From Pseudomonas lundensis (GTDB lineage Bacteria > Pseudomonadota > Gammaproteobacteria > Pseudomonadales > Pseudomonadaceae): a DNA stretch of 32,015 bases. Shown here piece after piece: positions 1 to 7,553 of the stretch. Position numbers and translations under genes: made by a program. The notes beneath the pieces are model-generated. The model was not told where the DNA came from. It saw only the letters and a program-made list of their open reading frames with translations, and did no database searches. The DNA is taken from NCBI RefSeq assembly GCF_001042985.1, contig NZ_JYKY01000040.1, positions 1 through 32,015 of the forward strand, read 5' to 3'. Numbering within the stretch: position 1 is the first letter of the stretch; the number at the start of each line of letters is the position of its first letter.

Positions 1-55
1 AGATATCTGCAACCAGATCCCAGGCTGCGTCGGGGAGTTCATACCGCTTTGCCAT
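1..55 (-). CDS. IS5-family-like transposase, N-terminal fragment (runs off the left edge)
   Basis: Only the first 18 or so codons are visible, reading leftward from an ATG at 55. The peptide begins MAKRYELPDAAWDLVADI, a start I recognise from IS5-family transposases found widely in Pseudomonas. In these proteins the N-terminal helical region precedes the DDE catalytic domain. A strong ribosome binding site (AGGAGG) lies about 5 nt upstream of the ATG on the minus strand, at roughly 61-66, and fixes the start. The DDE domain is outside the window, so family membership rests on this short match. The gene sits inside hdeA and would be transcribed in the same direction as hdeA. Confidence 0.7.
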   Translation of the reverse strand, partial: MAKRYELPDAAWDLVADI

Positions 56-125
56 CTTGGCCTCCTGGCTTTAATGGCGGTGTATTTTACAGAAAATCGT
101 ATTTCTTGGGTTTACGTACAGAGCC
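1..125 (-). mobile_element. IS5-family-like insertion sequence, transposase-proximal end (partial)
   Basis: This is the upstream end of an insertion sequence that continues beyond the left edge. The outer boundary is inferred from the point at which the hdeA reading frame stops resembling HdeA, around 120-125. Read on the minus strand the element would start near GGCTCTGTACGTAAA. About 70 bp separate this end from the transposase start codon, a spacing usual for small IS5-type elements. The other terminal repeat and the target duplication lie outside the window, so the exact boundary and the IS group cannot be fixed here. Confidence 0.7.
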
Positions 126-272
126 TACGGCTGTAGGTCGGAAGCTATCATCCACGGCCAGGAAACTTTCACACGTCCACTGAGATACTGGTTGCTTGGT
201 ATCCGCAGCCTGCGCGAGCGTGGAAAGTGCAACCAGACTTGCTGTACCCAGAATCAGAAGGTGCTTTTTCAT
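87..272 (-). pseudogene. hdeA: hdeA, periplasmic acid-stress chaperone, 3'-truncated by IS insertion
   Basis: HdeA is a small periplasmic chaperone that unfolds at low pH and protects other proteins from aggregation. The fragment has a signal peptide (roughly residues 1-22, cleavage after AQA) and then the HdeA signature QWTCESFLAVDDSFRPTAVG. The frame then changes abruptly to a basic tail (SVRKPKKYDFL) encoded by the IS end and stops at 87. Family members run to about 100-110 residues; here only about 50 native residues remain. The second cysteine of the HdeA disulfide and the C-terminal helices are missing, so the product should be non-functional. The start at 272 has an AGGGA-type ribosome binding site. 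The displaced 3' half may lie beyond the IS, outside the window. The identification is strong despite the short length because the conserved block is intact. Confidence 0.85.
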
Positions 273-591
273 ATGAATATTTCCCTATTATCAAAAATGG
301 CAATGACGTGAGTTCCGCCGCAAGGAACATAGTTGCGGTTGGCGAACCTGTCAAAAAAACCAAGGCATGATGAATAAAAAATAACATTAGATAGAAAAAT
401 ATAATTTAATTAAATCAATGACTTGTGAATTCAAAATCCACAGCTTTTGTCAGGCACCCATCCCCGGGACACTTGTTTTTTATATACGCGCACAACGGCG
501 GGTGTGAGCCTGCTTTATACACACTCACACCCTTGTCGCCTGCAAATCAACCGTACGGCTCTATAACGGTCGCTGATGTTTAAAAGATCTT
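273..591. other. AT-rich intergenic region upstream of hdeA, no gene seen
   Basis: These 319 bp separate the divergent-looking hdeA start (272) from the 3' end of the alcohol dehydrogenase (592). Positions 355-425 are strikingly AT-rich compared with the GC-rich genes around them, which is expected for a stress-gene promoter or for DNA acquired by transfer. I found no convincing ORF. The only structure I can support is the inverted repeat at 500-532. I could not assign -35/-10 boxes with confidence. Confidence 0.6.
500..532. repeat. Perfect 9-bp inverted repeat (hairpin or operator) downstream of adh
   Basis: GGGTGTGAG (500-508) pairs perfectly with CTCACACCC (524-532) across a 15-nt loop. 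It lies about 60 bp past the stop codon of the alcohol dehydrogenase on the minus strand. No T-run follows on either strand, so it is not a textbook terminator. It could be a weak terminator, an mRNA-end hairpin or a dyad operator. Confidence 0.4.
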
Positions 592-1629
592 TTATTGCGA
601 AAGAATTACTTTCATGGCTTTTTCCTTGGCGGCGTTGCCGAACACTTCATAGGCCTGAAGAATGTCGTTAAGTGCAAAACGGTGCGTAATCAACTTCCCC
701 GCGTCTACTTTTCCCGATTGCACGGTCTTCATTAGCATCAGCGTGGTGTTGGTATTAACCAGCCCCGTTGAAATATTGATGTTCTGAATCCACAACTTCT
801 CAAGGTGCAACTCGACACTCTTGCCATGCACACCGACGTTGGCAATATTGCCGCCCGGTGCGATCACTGACTGGCATGTGTCGAACGAGGCCGGGATGCC
901 CACCGCCTCAATGGCGACATCCACCCCCACCCCGCCGGTCAATTCAAAAATCCGCTCAACGGCATTTTCGGTCTTGATGTCGATAACATGCGTCGCACCG
1001 AACCGCTTGGCCACTTCCAGGCGGTTGCTGTCGCCGTCGACCATAATCAGTTGCCCTGGGGAGTAGAACTGAGCCGTCAATAACGCAGCCATGCCCACTG
1101 GGCCCGCCCCGACAATCACCACGCTGTCGCCCGGTTTGACCTTGCCAGCGAGCACGCCGATTTCAAAGCCGGTCGGCAGGATGTCACTCAACATCACCAG
1201 CGCTTGTTCATCCGCGCCCGCAGGTACGGGATACAGGCTGTTATCGGCATGGGGGATTCGCACGTATTCGGCCTGCGTGCCGTCGATCAGGTGCCCGAGG
1301 ATCCAGCCACCGTCCGCGCAGTGGGAATACATCTGGCGCCGGCAGTTGGGGCAACTGCCGCAGGACGTCACACAGGAAATCAACACATGATCGCCGGGTT
1401 TAAAATTACGGATCGCCGGGCCAACGGCTTCCACCACCCCGACCCCTTCATGCCCGAGCACGCGACCGGGCGTGACGGCCGGCACGTCGCCTTTGAGGAT
1501 GTGCAGGTCGGTGCCGCAAATGGTGGTGTGCAGGATTCGCACGATGGCGTCGGTGGGTTTATCGATGACGGGCTTAGGGATGTCGGCCCATGCTTTTTCG
1601 CCGGGCCCTTGGTAGGTGAGCGCTTTCAT
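592..1629 (-). CDS. Zinc-dependent alcohol dehydrogenase family protein
   Basis: This 345-residue cytosolic medium-chain dehydrogenase should oxidise an alcohol (or reduce an aldehyde or ketone) with NAD(P). Catalytic zinc ligands are visible as Cys38 in the TICGTD motif and His60-Glu61 in the GHE motif. The structural zinc lobe has four cysteines at 90, 93, 96 and 104. The Rossmann fold carries GAGPVG at 174-179. Length and motif order match the family. The ATG at 1629 is preceded by AAGGAAAG, supporting this start. It is a single gene on the minus strand; the lipoprotein gene upstream runs in the same direction 149 bp away, so a shared transcript is possible but not evident. The substrate cannot be told from sequence; small secondary alcohols or polyols are possibilities. 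Confidence 0.9.
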   Translation of the reverse strand: MKALTYQGPGEKAWADIPKPVIDKPTDAIVRILHTTICGTDLHILKGDVPAVTPGRVLGHEGVGVVEAVGPAIRNFKPGDHVLISCVTSCGSCPNCRRQMYSHCADGGWILGHLIDGTQAEYVRIPHADNSLYPVPAGADEQALVMLSDILPTGFEIGVLAGKVKPGDSVVIVGAGPVGMAALLTAQFYSPGQLIMVDGDSNRLEVAKRFGATHVIDIKTENAVERIFELTGGVGVDVAIEAVGIPASFDTCQSVIAPGGNIANVGVHGKSVELHLEKLWIQNINISTGLVNTNTTLMLMKTVQSGKVDAGKLITHRFALNDILQAYEVFGNAAKEKAMKVILSQ

Positions 1630-1778
1630 GGTGGCTTTCCTTTATCCGGATTGAAATCTGCCGGGCCGGTCATGGCTGACACCCTGACCGGCCACTCACA
1701 TGTCATGCGGACCAGTAAAGCAGTGTTTGGCGTAAATGCCCTTGCCACAGGTCAAATAACCGCGTGGCGAGCCCAGGA

Positions 1779-2126
1779 TCAGGGTTTGGCCGAAACCGAG
1801 AAGTCTGTTTCGCCCTTGGCATCGGCGCGCAGGTCGACGGTGAAGGCCTTGGAGACGCCGCAACCGGTCACGTTCCAGATTTCATTGGCGCGCTCCACTG
1901 CCCCGGAGGGCAGCTGACTGATTCCGGCAATCGACGTACTCACGGAATCAATGCGGCGGCATTGGGTCATCGCGGCGAACAACATCTCGACGTTTTTCAT
2001 CACGTCCTGTCGCAGCAGCGGATCGGTGACCGATTGCCCGGCAAATTGAGGGTGATGGGCGCAGCCGGTTAAGGCGGCCGCCACTACAGCACAGCTAAAA
2101 AGGGCGATGCGATGTTTGACCTGCAT
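1779..2126 (-). CDS. Small hypothetical lipoprotein
   Basis: This 115-residue protein of unknown function starts with a hydrophobic signal sequence ending in the lipobox LTGC (cysteine near residue 22), so it should be lipid-anchored in the cell envelope. The mature part is short and has two further cysteines (TQCRR and TGCGV) that could pair. I recognise no catalytic motif. An in-frame GTG lies two codons upstream at 2132, but it abuts the AAGGAG ribosome binding site. The ATG at 2126 has the proper 5-nt spacing and is preferred. It is transcribed away from the divergent GAF-EAL gene at 2330. Confidence 0.75.
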   Translation of the reverse strand: MQVKHRIALFSCAVVAAALTGCAHHPQFAGQSVTDPLLRQDVMKNVEMLFAAMTQCRRIDSVSTSIAGISQLPSGAVERANEIWNVTGCGVSKAFTVDLRADAKGETDFSVSAKP

Positions 2127-2329
2127 ATTCACTCCTTGAAACGGCCCGGGGCCTTATCTCTGGTCATCATTGGACAGGGTTAACTGAGTGGCCTGTATAC
2201 ATCCCTGGATAAAAAACAGCCACCCCTCGGTTTTTAGCGCATCGGCTTCGCACGCAAAGCCATCGCATTTTCTCAACGCGGGCGGTAATTTGTGAGCTGT
2301 GTCAGGACAACGTAGGACAGGGTGAAAAA

Positions 2330-4105
2330 ATGGATGAGAATGCGTCCCCGCAGGCGTATGAAACCAAGCGGCTCGAACGGGTCGCTGAATTCTGTCCCCC
2401 TGACCAGGAGGGCGATGAAGCGTTCGAAAAAATAGTCGCCATGACGGCCGCGTATTTCGACGCGCCCATCGCCTTAATCTCAATTGTCGAAGCGCAACGG
2501 CAATGGTTCCGAGCACAGGTCGGGCTCGACACCCGTGAAACCTCGCGCGACCTGTCGTTCTGCGCCCACACGCTGACAGAGAATGGCCTGTTCGAAGTAC
2601 TCGACGCCGCTCAGGATCCGCGCTTCAAAGACAGCGAGCTTGTGTGTGGCAGCCCTTACATCCGTTATTACGCCAGTGCGCCATTAAGAACCGCTGACGG
2701 GTTCAACCTGGGCAGCCTTTGCATTATTGATACCCGCCCCCGCCCCCCCATGAGCGCGCGTGACGGTGCGATGCTGGTGAATTTTGCTGAACTCGCCATG
2801 ATGCGCATTTCGGGCGTTCGCTCACGCAACTTCGTGGACCAACCCACAGGGCTCTTCAACAGGCTGCGTTTTGAAGAAGACATTCGAATCACCCTGCTCA
2901 ATGGCAAAAAGAGCCTGGTTTACTGCGTCGATGTCATTGCGCCTCAAGCCCTGAATGATGTGGTCAAAGCGCTGGGTTGTAGCTTTGCCCAAGACCTGAT
3001 TCTCGCCATCAAGGCCCGGCTGCAGACCCTGATTCCCAGCGGCCGCTTGCTGTACAAAGTCAGTCCGACGCGATTCGGTTTTATCCTTGACGAACACGAT
3101 GCGATTGACAGCGTGTGTCAAAAAATAATCGACGACTTCAAAACCCCTGTGGAATGCCAGCACATCCCCATCCCGATGCAAATCGGCGTGGGCGTACTGC
3201 CCGTGCTAGAGGCTTCGCAGAAAGATCAGGACTGGCTGCGCCTGGTGGTCAGTGCCGCTGACGCTGCCCGGGACCAGAATGTGGGCTGGGCCTGCTATGA
3301 GCCTCAACTCGACGCAGCCCAACAGCGGGCCTTCATGCTCCTGAGCGCGCTCCATGACGCCCTCACCCGCGGGCATCAACTGAGCCTGGTGTATCAACCG
3401 AAAGTCAAACTGCCGGAATTGACCTGTGAAAGCGTGGAAGCACTGATTCGCTGGAATCACCCGACCCTGGGCGTCATCAGCCCTGCCGAGTTCATTCCTC
3501 TGGCCGAAAAAACCGCACTGATGCAATCCATAACGTTTTGGGTTCTGGACGCCCTGGTCGAACAGGCCCGGGCATGGACTGCGCAAGGCGTTCGCCTGCG
3601 CATTGCCATGAACGTGACGGTCAACGACTTACAGGATTCGCGGTTTGTCGACGCGATTGAGGCCCACATCCAGGCCCGGCGCCTTGATCCTCAAATGCTC
3701 GAACTGGAGCTGACTGAAAGCATCTTGATGTCCAAGCCGGTGTCTGTCCTGCACGAGCTGGAACGCGCCCGGCGTTTAGGCCTGCACATCGCCATTGATG
3801 ACTTTGGGACGGGCTACAGTAATTGGGCTTATCTGCGAAAACTGCCCGCCCAGACCGTCAAACTGGATCAATCGCTGGTGCGCACCCTGGAAACCAGCGC
3901 GCAAGACCGACGGCTGGTGAAAACCCTGATCGAGTTAGCCAAAGGTTTGAACTATCACGTGGTCGCTGAAGGGGTGGAGAACAACGAAATCCTGCGTTTG
4001 ATCACCGAATGGGGCTGTTCGCAGGCGCAGGGTTTTCTGATTACCCGGCCGCTGGAGGACAAAGCGCTGACAACGTGGTTAGCGGACGGCGGGTTCAAGG
4101 GATAA
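2330..4105 (+). CDS. GAF / degenerate GGDEF / EAL domain protein, predicted c-di-GMP phosphodiesterase
   Basis: This 591-residue cytosolic signalling protein has no membrane segment. Residues about 20-160 form a GAF sensor domain, with phrases such as RDLSFCAHTL and YYASAPL typical of GAF. Residues about 170-320 form a GGDEF-like domain whose signature is replaced by SPTRF at 245-249, so it should not make c-di-GMP. Residues about 345-585 form an EAL domain with its catalytic motifs present: EAL at 370, ELTES, IDDFGTGYS near 490, VKLDQSLV, AEGVEN and QGF. The protein should therefore hydrolyse c-di-GMP to pGpG under control of whatever the GAF domain binds, favouring motility over biofilm. 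The ATG at 2330 has an AGGGTGA ribosome binding site 6 nt upstream. It stands alone; a hairpin at 4152-4174 separates it from the convergent cytochrome gene. Confidence 0.92.
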   Translation: MDENASPQAYETKRLERVAEFCPPDQEGDEAFEKIVAMTAAYFDAPIALISIVEAQRQWFRAQVGLDTRETSRDLSFCAHTLTENGLFEVLDAAQDPRFKDSELVCGSPYIRYYASAPLRTADGFNLGSLCIIDTRPRPPMSARDGAMLVNFAELAMMRISGVRSRNFVDQPTGLFNRLRFEEDIRITLLNGKKSLVYCVDVIAPQALNDVVKALGCSFAQDLILAIKARLQTLIPSGRLLYKVSPTRFGFILDEHDAIDSVCQKIIDDFKTPVECQHIPIPMQIGVGVLPVLEASQKDQDWLRLVVSAADAARDQNVGWACYEPQLDAAQQRAFMLLSALHDALTRGHQLSLVYQPKVKLPELTCESVEALIRWNHPTLGVISPAEFIPLAEKTALMQSITFWVLDALVEQARAWTAQGVRLRIAMNVTVNDLQDSRFVDAIEAHIQARRLDPQMLELELTESILMSKPVSVLHELERARRLGLHIAIDDFGTGYSNWAYLRKLPAQTVKLDQSLVRTLETSAQDRRLVKTLIELAKGLNYHVVAEGVENNEILRLITEWGCSQAQGFLITRPLEDKALTTWLADGGFKG

Positions 4106-4151
4106 ACCTGCCGTGCTGGATGAATGAGTGATTGCCTATGGTCCGCTCAGG

Positions 4152-4174
4152 CCCCTCTCCTTTCGCGAGAGGGG
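4152..4174. terminator. Hairpin between convergent genes, probable bidirectional terminator
   Basis: CCCCTCTC (4152-4159) and GAGAGGGG (4167-4174) form a perfect 8-bp GC-rich stem with a 7-nt loop. It lies 47 bp after the EAL gene stop and 10 bp after the cytochrome gene stop on the other strand. Neither side has a long T-run, so termination strength is uncertain. Confidence 0.55.
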
Positions 4175-4183
4175 TATCAGGGC

Positions 4184-6238
4184 TTAATACCGCGCATCCG
4201 CCGGCTTGCCACCGTTAGGCCAATCCTTGACCTTGTCCGGAAAATCCGGCCGCGGCTGGTGCGAGAAGTACTCAGCCACATCCACCGCATCTTGATCCGA
4301 CAACCCGCCTTGCCCCAACGGGAAGCGTTCATGGAACCCGATCGGCATGTTGCGTTTGACGAACGCCGCAGCGGTGTACGTGCGCGCCATGCCTGCGCCG
4401 ATGTTGAACGATTCTTCGCCCCACAACGGCGGGAAGATGAAGTGCCCGTCAGCGTGTTTCAAACCTTGCCCCTGATCGCCGTGGCACACCGCGCATTGCT
4501 GGGCGTAGACCGCCTGGCCGTTGGCGGAATCAGGCTTGATGGCCGGATCCACCTTGCCCACCCCTCGCCCTGCCACTTTATCGCCGGGCACCGTGTTCAT
4601 TTTCATCCAGTCAAAGTACGCCACCATCGCCTGCATGTCGGGCGATGCCACGAGCAGCGGCTTGCCGTCCATGGAGCGACGGAAACAGCCATTGATGCGG
4701 TCTTCGAGGGTGATCTGTTTCCCCGCCCGGGGCGCATAACTGGGGAAGAACGCTGAGACGCCAATAAACGGTGAGCCGTCTGCCACTGTGCCCGCGTTCA
4801 AATGGCAGCTGGTGCAGTTCAGCGCATTGCCCACGTTGTCCGGCAGCAAGGCTTTGGTTTGCAGGTGCAGGCGCATGCCGCGCACCACTTGATCGGCATT
4901 CGAGGCCGTCAGCAGATTGGCCAGACGCGGCGTGACGAAGGCCGAGGAGTCCGTGGTGTCAGGGTTCAGCTGCTTGCGCAGGCTGGCCACTTGCGCGGGG
5001 TTGATCGGCGGTGCGTCGTTGCCCCAGCTGCTGCGAACAAAACTCAGGATCTCAGCGATTTCATCATCGGCCAGCCGGGCAAAACCGGGCATGGTCCAGA
5101 CCCTTGGATGCGTTGCGGTCTCTGCGGTTTGCCAGCCGGTCAGGGTGATGTGCAACAAGGAGGTCGGGTTGGCGGCGGTGATGCCGGGGTTGCCGTTGAG
5201 GGGCGGGAACATGCCTTTGACCCCGCCGCCGTCCGGGCGATGGCAGTCCGCGCAAAACTGCGTGTAACCGAGACCGCCACGGGTGGTGAACAACGTATCG
5301 GGTGCTTTGGCGGGCTCGATGGCCACTGCCGGCATGGGCAGGTCATCCTTGCCGGCGGGCAACGACTTGAGGTAACTGGCGATCGCTGTCAGGTCCGCAT
5401 CGGTGAAATGCTGGGTGCTGTGGTGGATCACGTCGGCCATGTTGCCCGACACCGTGGCAAAACGATTTTGGCCGGTCTTGAGGAGTTGAACGGTGTCTTC
5501 CACGGTCCACAGATTACGCAAGCTCAAGGCTCGCCACGCTTCAACCGTCTCTCCCGCCAGGTAATGCTTGCCACTGCTGCCCGCATCGCTGAGGGCTTTT
5601 TCCTGAAAGGCCAGCCCACGCGGCGTGTGACACGATCCGCAATGCCCCAACCCTTGCACCAGGTAGGCACCGCGATTGAGCACCTCGCTTCTGGACGGGT
5701 CAGGCGTGAAGGGTTGGTTGTCGACGAACATCCAGTTCCACAGCGTCAGGCCCCAGCGCTGGTTGAACGGGAAGCTCATTTCAGCCTCCAGATTCACCTG
5801 CTTGACCGGTGCCACGCCCTGCATCAGGTACGCGTACAACGCGCGCATGTCATCATCAGTCATCTTGGCGTAAGACGGGTACGGCATGGCCGGGTAGAGA
5901 TTCTCGCCTGCCGGGGTCACGCCTTCACGCATCACTTTGTCGAACTGTTCAAAGCTGTACTGACCGATTCCGGTCTCGGGGTCCGGCGTGATGTTGCTGG
6001 AATAGATCGTGCCCATGGGCGTGTTTAATTCCAGCCCGCCAGCCATGACGGCCCCGCCCTTGGCGGTGTGGCAGGCAATACAGTCACCGAGCTGCGCCAC
6101 GTACAGGCCGCGCTGCACCACATCGGCGTCGGGTTGCTGACCAGGATCAGTTGCCGGTTCCGGCTCGCTGGCCCAGGTGTGACAGGCGTAAAGAAACGTC
6201 AGGCCGACAGTGGCCAGACGCGCAAACTTGAAAATCAT
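4184..6238 (-). CDS. Five-haem c-type cytochrome: tri-haem dehydrogenase-type cytochrome fused to a TsdA-like di-haem module
   Basis: This 684-residue exported cytochrome has a signal peptide (about residues 1-23, ending TWA) and five CXXCH haem sites: CIACH 53, CGSCH 200, CADCH 329, CTSCH 475 and CAVCH 582. Residues about 40-410 look like the three-haem subunit of membrane alcohol, gluconate or aldehyde dehydrogenases (AdhB type), which passes electrons to ubiquinone or a terminal oxidase. Residues about 430-684 resemble TsdA, the di-haem thiosulfate dehydrogenase, including a DRINGCFRRSMDGKP block with Cys518. In TsdA a cysteine serves as an axial ligand of the active haem, and I infer Cys518 is its counterpart. 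The usual AdhB-like protein is about 400-470 residues, so this is a fusion. No flavin or molybdenum dehydrogenase subunit is adjacent. An AAAGGA ribosome binding site precedes the ATG at 6238. Substrate unknown; thiosulfate is one candidate. Confidence 0.85.
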   Translation of the reverse strand: MIFKFARLATVGLTFLYACHTWASEPEPATDPGQQPDADVVQRGLYVAQLGDCIACHTAKGGAVMAGGLELNTPMGTIYSSNITPDPETGIGQYSFEQFDKVMREGVTPAGENLYPAMPYPSYAKMTDDDMRALYAYLMQGVAPVKQVNLEAEMSFPFNQRWGLTLWNWMFVDNQPFTPDPSRSEVLNRGAYLVQGLGHCGSCHTPRGLAFQEKALSDAGSSGKHYLAGETVEAWRALSLRNLWTVEDTVQLLKTGQNRFATVSGNMADVIHHSTQHFTDADLTAIASYLKSLPAGKDDLPMPAVAIEPAKAPDTLFTTRGGLGYTQFCADCHRPDGGGVKGMFPPLNGNPGITAANPTSLLHITLTGWQTAETATHPRVWTMPGFARLADDEIAEILSFVRSSWGNDAPPINPAQVASLRKQLNPDTTDSSAFVTPRLANLLTASNADQVVRGMRLHLQTKALLPDNVGNALNCTSCHLNAGTVADGSPFIGVSAFFPSYAPRAGKQITLEDRINGCFRRSMDGKPLLVASPDMQAMVAYFDWMKMNTVPGDKVAGRGVGKVDPAIKPDSANGQAVYAQQCAVCHGDQGQGLKHADGHFIFPPLWGEESFNIGAGMARTYTAAAFVKRNMPIGFHERFPLGQGGLSDQDAVDVAEYFSHQPRPDFPDKVKDWPNGGKPADARY

Positions 6239-6517
6239 GGCGATATTCCTTTAAGGCACCGGCCTGGGGTGGTCCCCTCGGCGCGGGCCGTGCTCGTTTT
6301 TTGTTATGAACTCCTCACACTGATCTTGTAACCGCTTTTGCCCCTGGCGCCCTTGACCCGGATCATGCAGGCGCCCTGGCATGAGCATTGCTTCGTTGCT
6401 GGTCACTGCGCCCTGCTTGCAGCGTCATCCGGCCCCCCCGACCCAGGCCAATGCGCTGCCAGGCGCGCGTTAACCCCGACGCTAGACGCGTCCTGGATCG
6501 TGAAGAGGAAACGCCAG
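6239..6517. promoter_or_regulatory. Divergent intergenic region between the cytochrome and the AraC-type regulator
   Basis: These 279 bp must hold the promoters of both divergent genes. An open frame in phase with the regulator extends up to 6338, but its peptide does not resemble the family and no ribosome binding site supports it, so I treat it as untranslated. I could not assign promoter boxes or an operator with confidence. Confidence 0.4.
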
Positions 6518-7513
6518 ATGGCAAGGTCTGCAGCAGCTCCGGCGGTCAGTCATGCGCCCATCAAAACCGTGGGTTTACTGGTGATACCAAACTTCACCAC
6601 CATTGGTTTTGCGTCCACGATCGAAACCCTGCGCATGGCCAACATGGCCGCGCGCCGGGAGATGTTTCGAACCCTCATCATTGGTCCCAGTCTGGAGCCG
6701 GTGACCGCCAGCAATGGCATGCGCATTCTGCCGGACTGCGCCATGCAAGACGCCCCTAAGCTGGACATCCTGCTGGTGGTGGGCGCCAACCCGATCGTCT
6801 CGCACCTCAGCAGCCGCCCACTGCTCAACTGGCTGCGCAAACTGGCGCATGAGCGGGTGGCGTTGGGCGGCATTTGCACGGGCAGTTACTGGCTGGCCCG
6901 CGCGGGGTTGCTCAAGGGGTATCGCTGCACCATTCATTGGGAAGACATTGAAACCCTCAAGGACCACTTCCCGGAGATCATCATCTCCCATCAATTGTTC
7001 GAACTGGATCGCGACCGCTACACCTGCTCGGGGGGTGTCGCGTCGATGGACATGACCCTGCAATTGATCGCCCGCGAACCCGGCGGCCGAGAGATTGCCG
7101 CCCACGCCGCAGAGTTGCTGCTGTGTGATCGGGCCCGCAGTGCCCAGGAGCAACAGCGTGTGCCGTTGCGCCAGAAGCTGGGGACCTCGCAACCCAAGCT
7201 CAGTCAGGTGGTGGCGATCATGGAAGCCAATCTGGAAGAACCGGTGAGCCTGGAAGAACTGGCGCGGTTCAACGACGTGTCGGTACGCCAGCTGGAACGC
7301 CTGTTTCACAAGCATTTGCAACGCACACCCAGCCAGTACTACCTGGAGTTGCGCCTGGCACGGGCGCGCGGCCTGTTGTTGCGTAGCGAATCGCCAGTGC
7401 GCGACATCGCCCTGGCCTGCGGTTTTGTGTCGGCTGCGCACTTCTCCAAGTGCTACAGCCGGCTGTTTGGCGTGTCACCGATGGGTGATCGCAAGCACAT
7501 AGCCTTGCATTGA
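6518..7513 (+). CDS. GlxA-family AraC-type transcriptional regulator (DJ-1/PfpI-like domain plus HTH), probable creatine-use regulator
   Basis: This 331-residue cytosolic regulator has two domains. The N-terminal DJ-1/PfpI (class I glutamine-amidotransferase-like) domain covers about residues 17-190 and includes the GGICTGSYWLARAG motif; in regulators it senses a ligand rather than acting as an enzyme. The C-terminal AraC double helix-turn-helix covers about residues 225-325, with VSLEELARFNDVSVRQLERL and the second-helix phrase DIALACGFVSAAHFSKCY. It resembles the GbdR/CdhR/SouR group that controls betaine, carnitine and sarcosine catabolism in Pseudomonas. The creatinase and transporter genes lie next to it, and creatine is broken down to sarcosine, so I infer that it controls those genes. 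It is also divergent from the five-haem cytochrome and could control that instead. The ATG at 6518 has an AGAGGAA site; upstream in-frame codons to 6338 are unsupported. Confidence 0.88.
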   Translation: MARSAAAPAVSHAPIKTVGLLVIPNFTTIGFASTIETLRMANMAARREMFRTLIIGPSLEPVTASNGMRILPDCAMQDAPKLDILLVVGANPIVSHLSSRPLLNWLRKLAHERVALGGICTGSYWLARAGLLKGYRCTIHWEDIETLKDHFPEIIISHQLFELDRDRYTCSGGVASMDMTLQLIAREPGGREIAAHAAELLLCDRARSAQEQQRVPLRQKLGTSQPKLSQVVAIMEANLEEPVSLEELARFNDVSVRQLERLFHKHLQRTPSQYYLELRLARARGLLLRSESPVRDIALACGFVSAAHFSKCYSRLFGVSPMGDRKHIALH

Positions 7514-7522
7514 GGGTCACAC

Positions 7523-7552
7523 CACCCCGAGCGCGCGCACGCGCTCGGGGTG
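7523..7552. terminator. Strong bidirectional terminator hairpin
   Basis: A perfect 13-bp stem, CACCCCGAGCGCG (7523-7535) against CGCGCTCGGGGTG (7540-7552), closes on a 4-nt loop. It begins 9 bp after the regulator stop and ends 1 bp before the convergent transporter stop, so it can serve both genes. A short T-containing tract (TTCAGTCTT) follows on the plus strand. Confidence 0.8.
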
Positions 7553-7553
7553 T

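Noticed and set aside
169..387. Small minus-strand frame upstream of and overlapping hdeA
   Set aside because: It overlaps the clear hdeA start in another frame and lies in the AT-rich promoter region.
1204..1917. Long plus-strand frame of 237 codons across adh
   Set aside because: It is antisense to a well-supported dehydrogenase, has no recognisable protein features and follows from the high GC content.
4802..6028. Plus-strand frame of 408 codons opposite the five-haem cytochrome
   Set aside because: The cytochrome has a signal peptide and five haem motifs, and the opposite frame has no features of a real protein.
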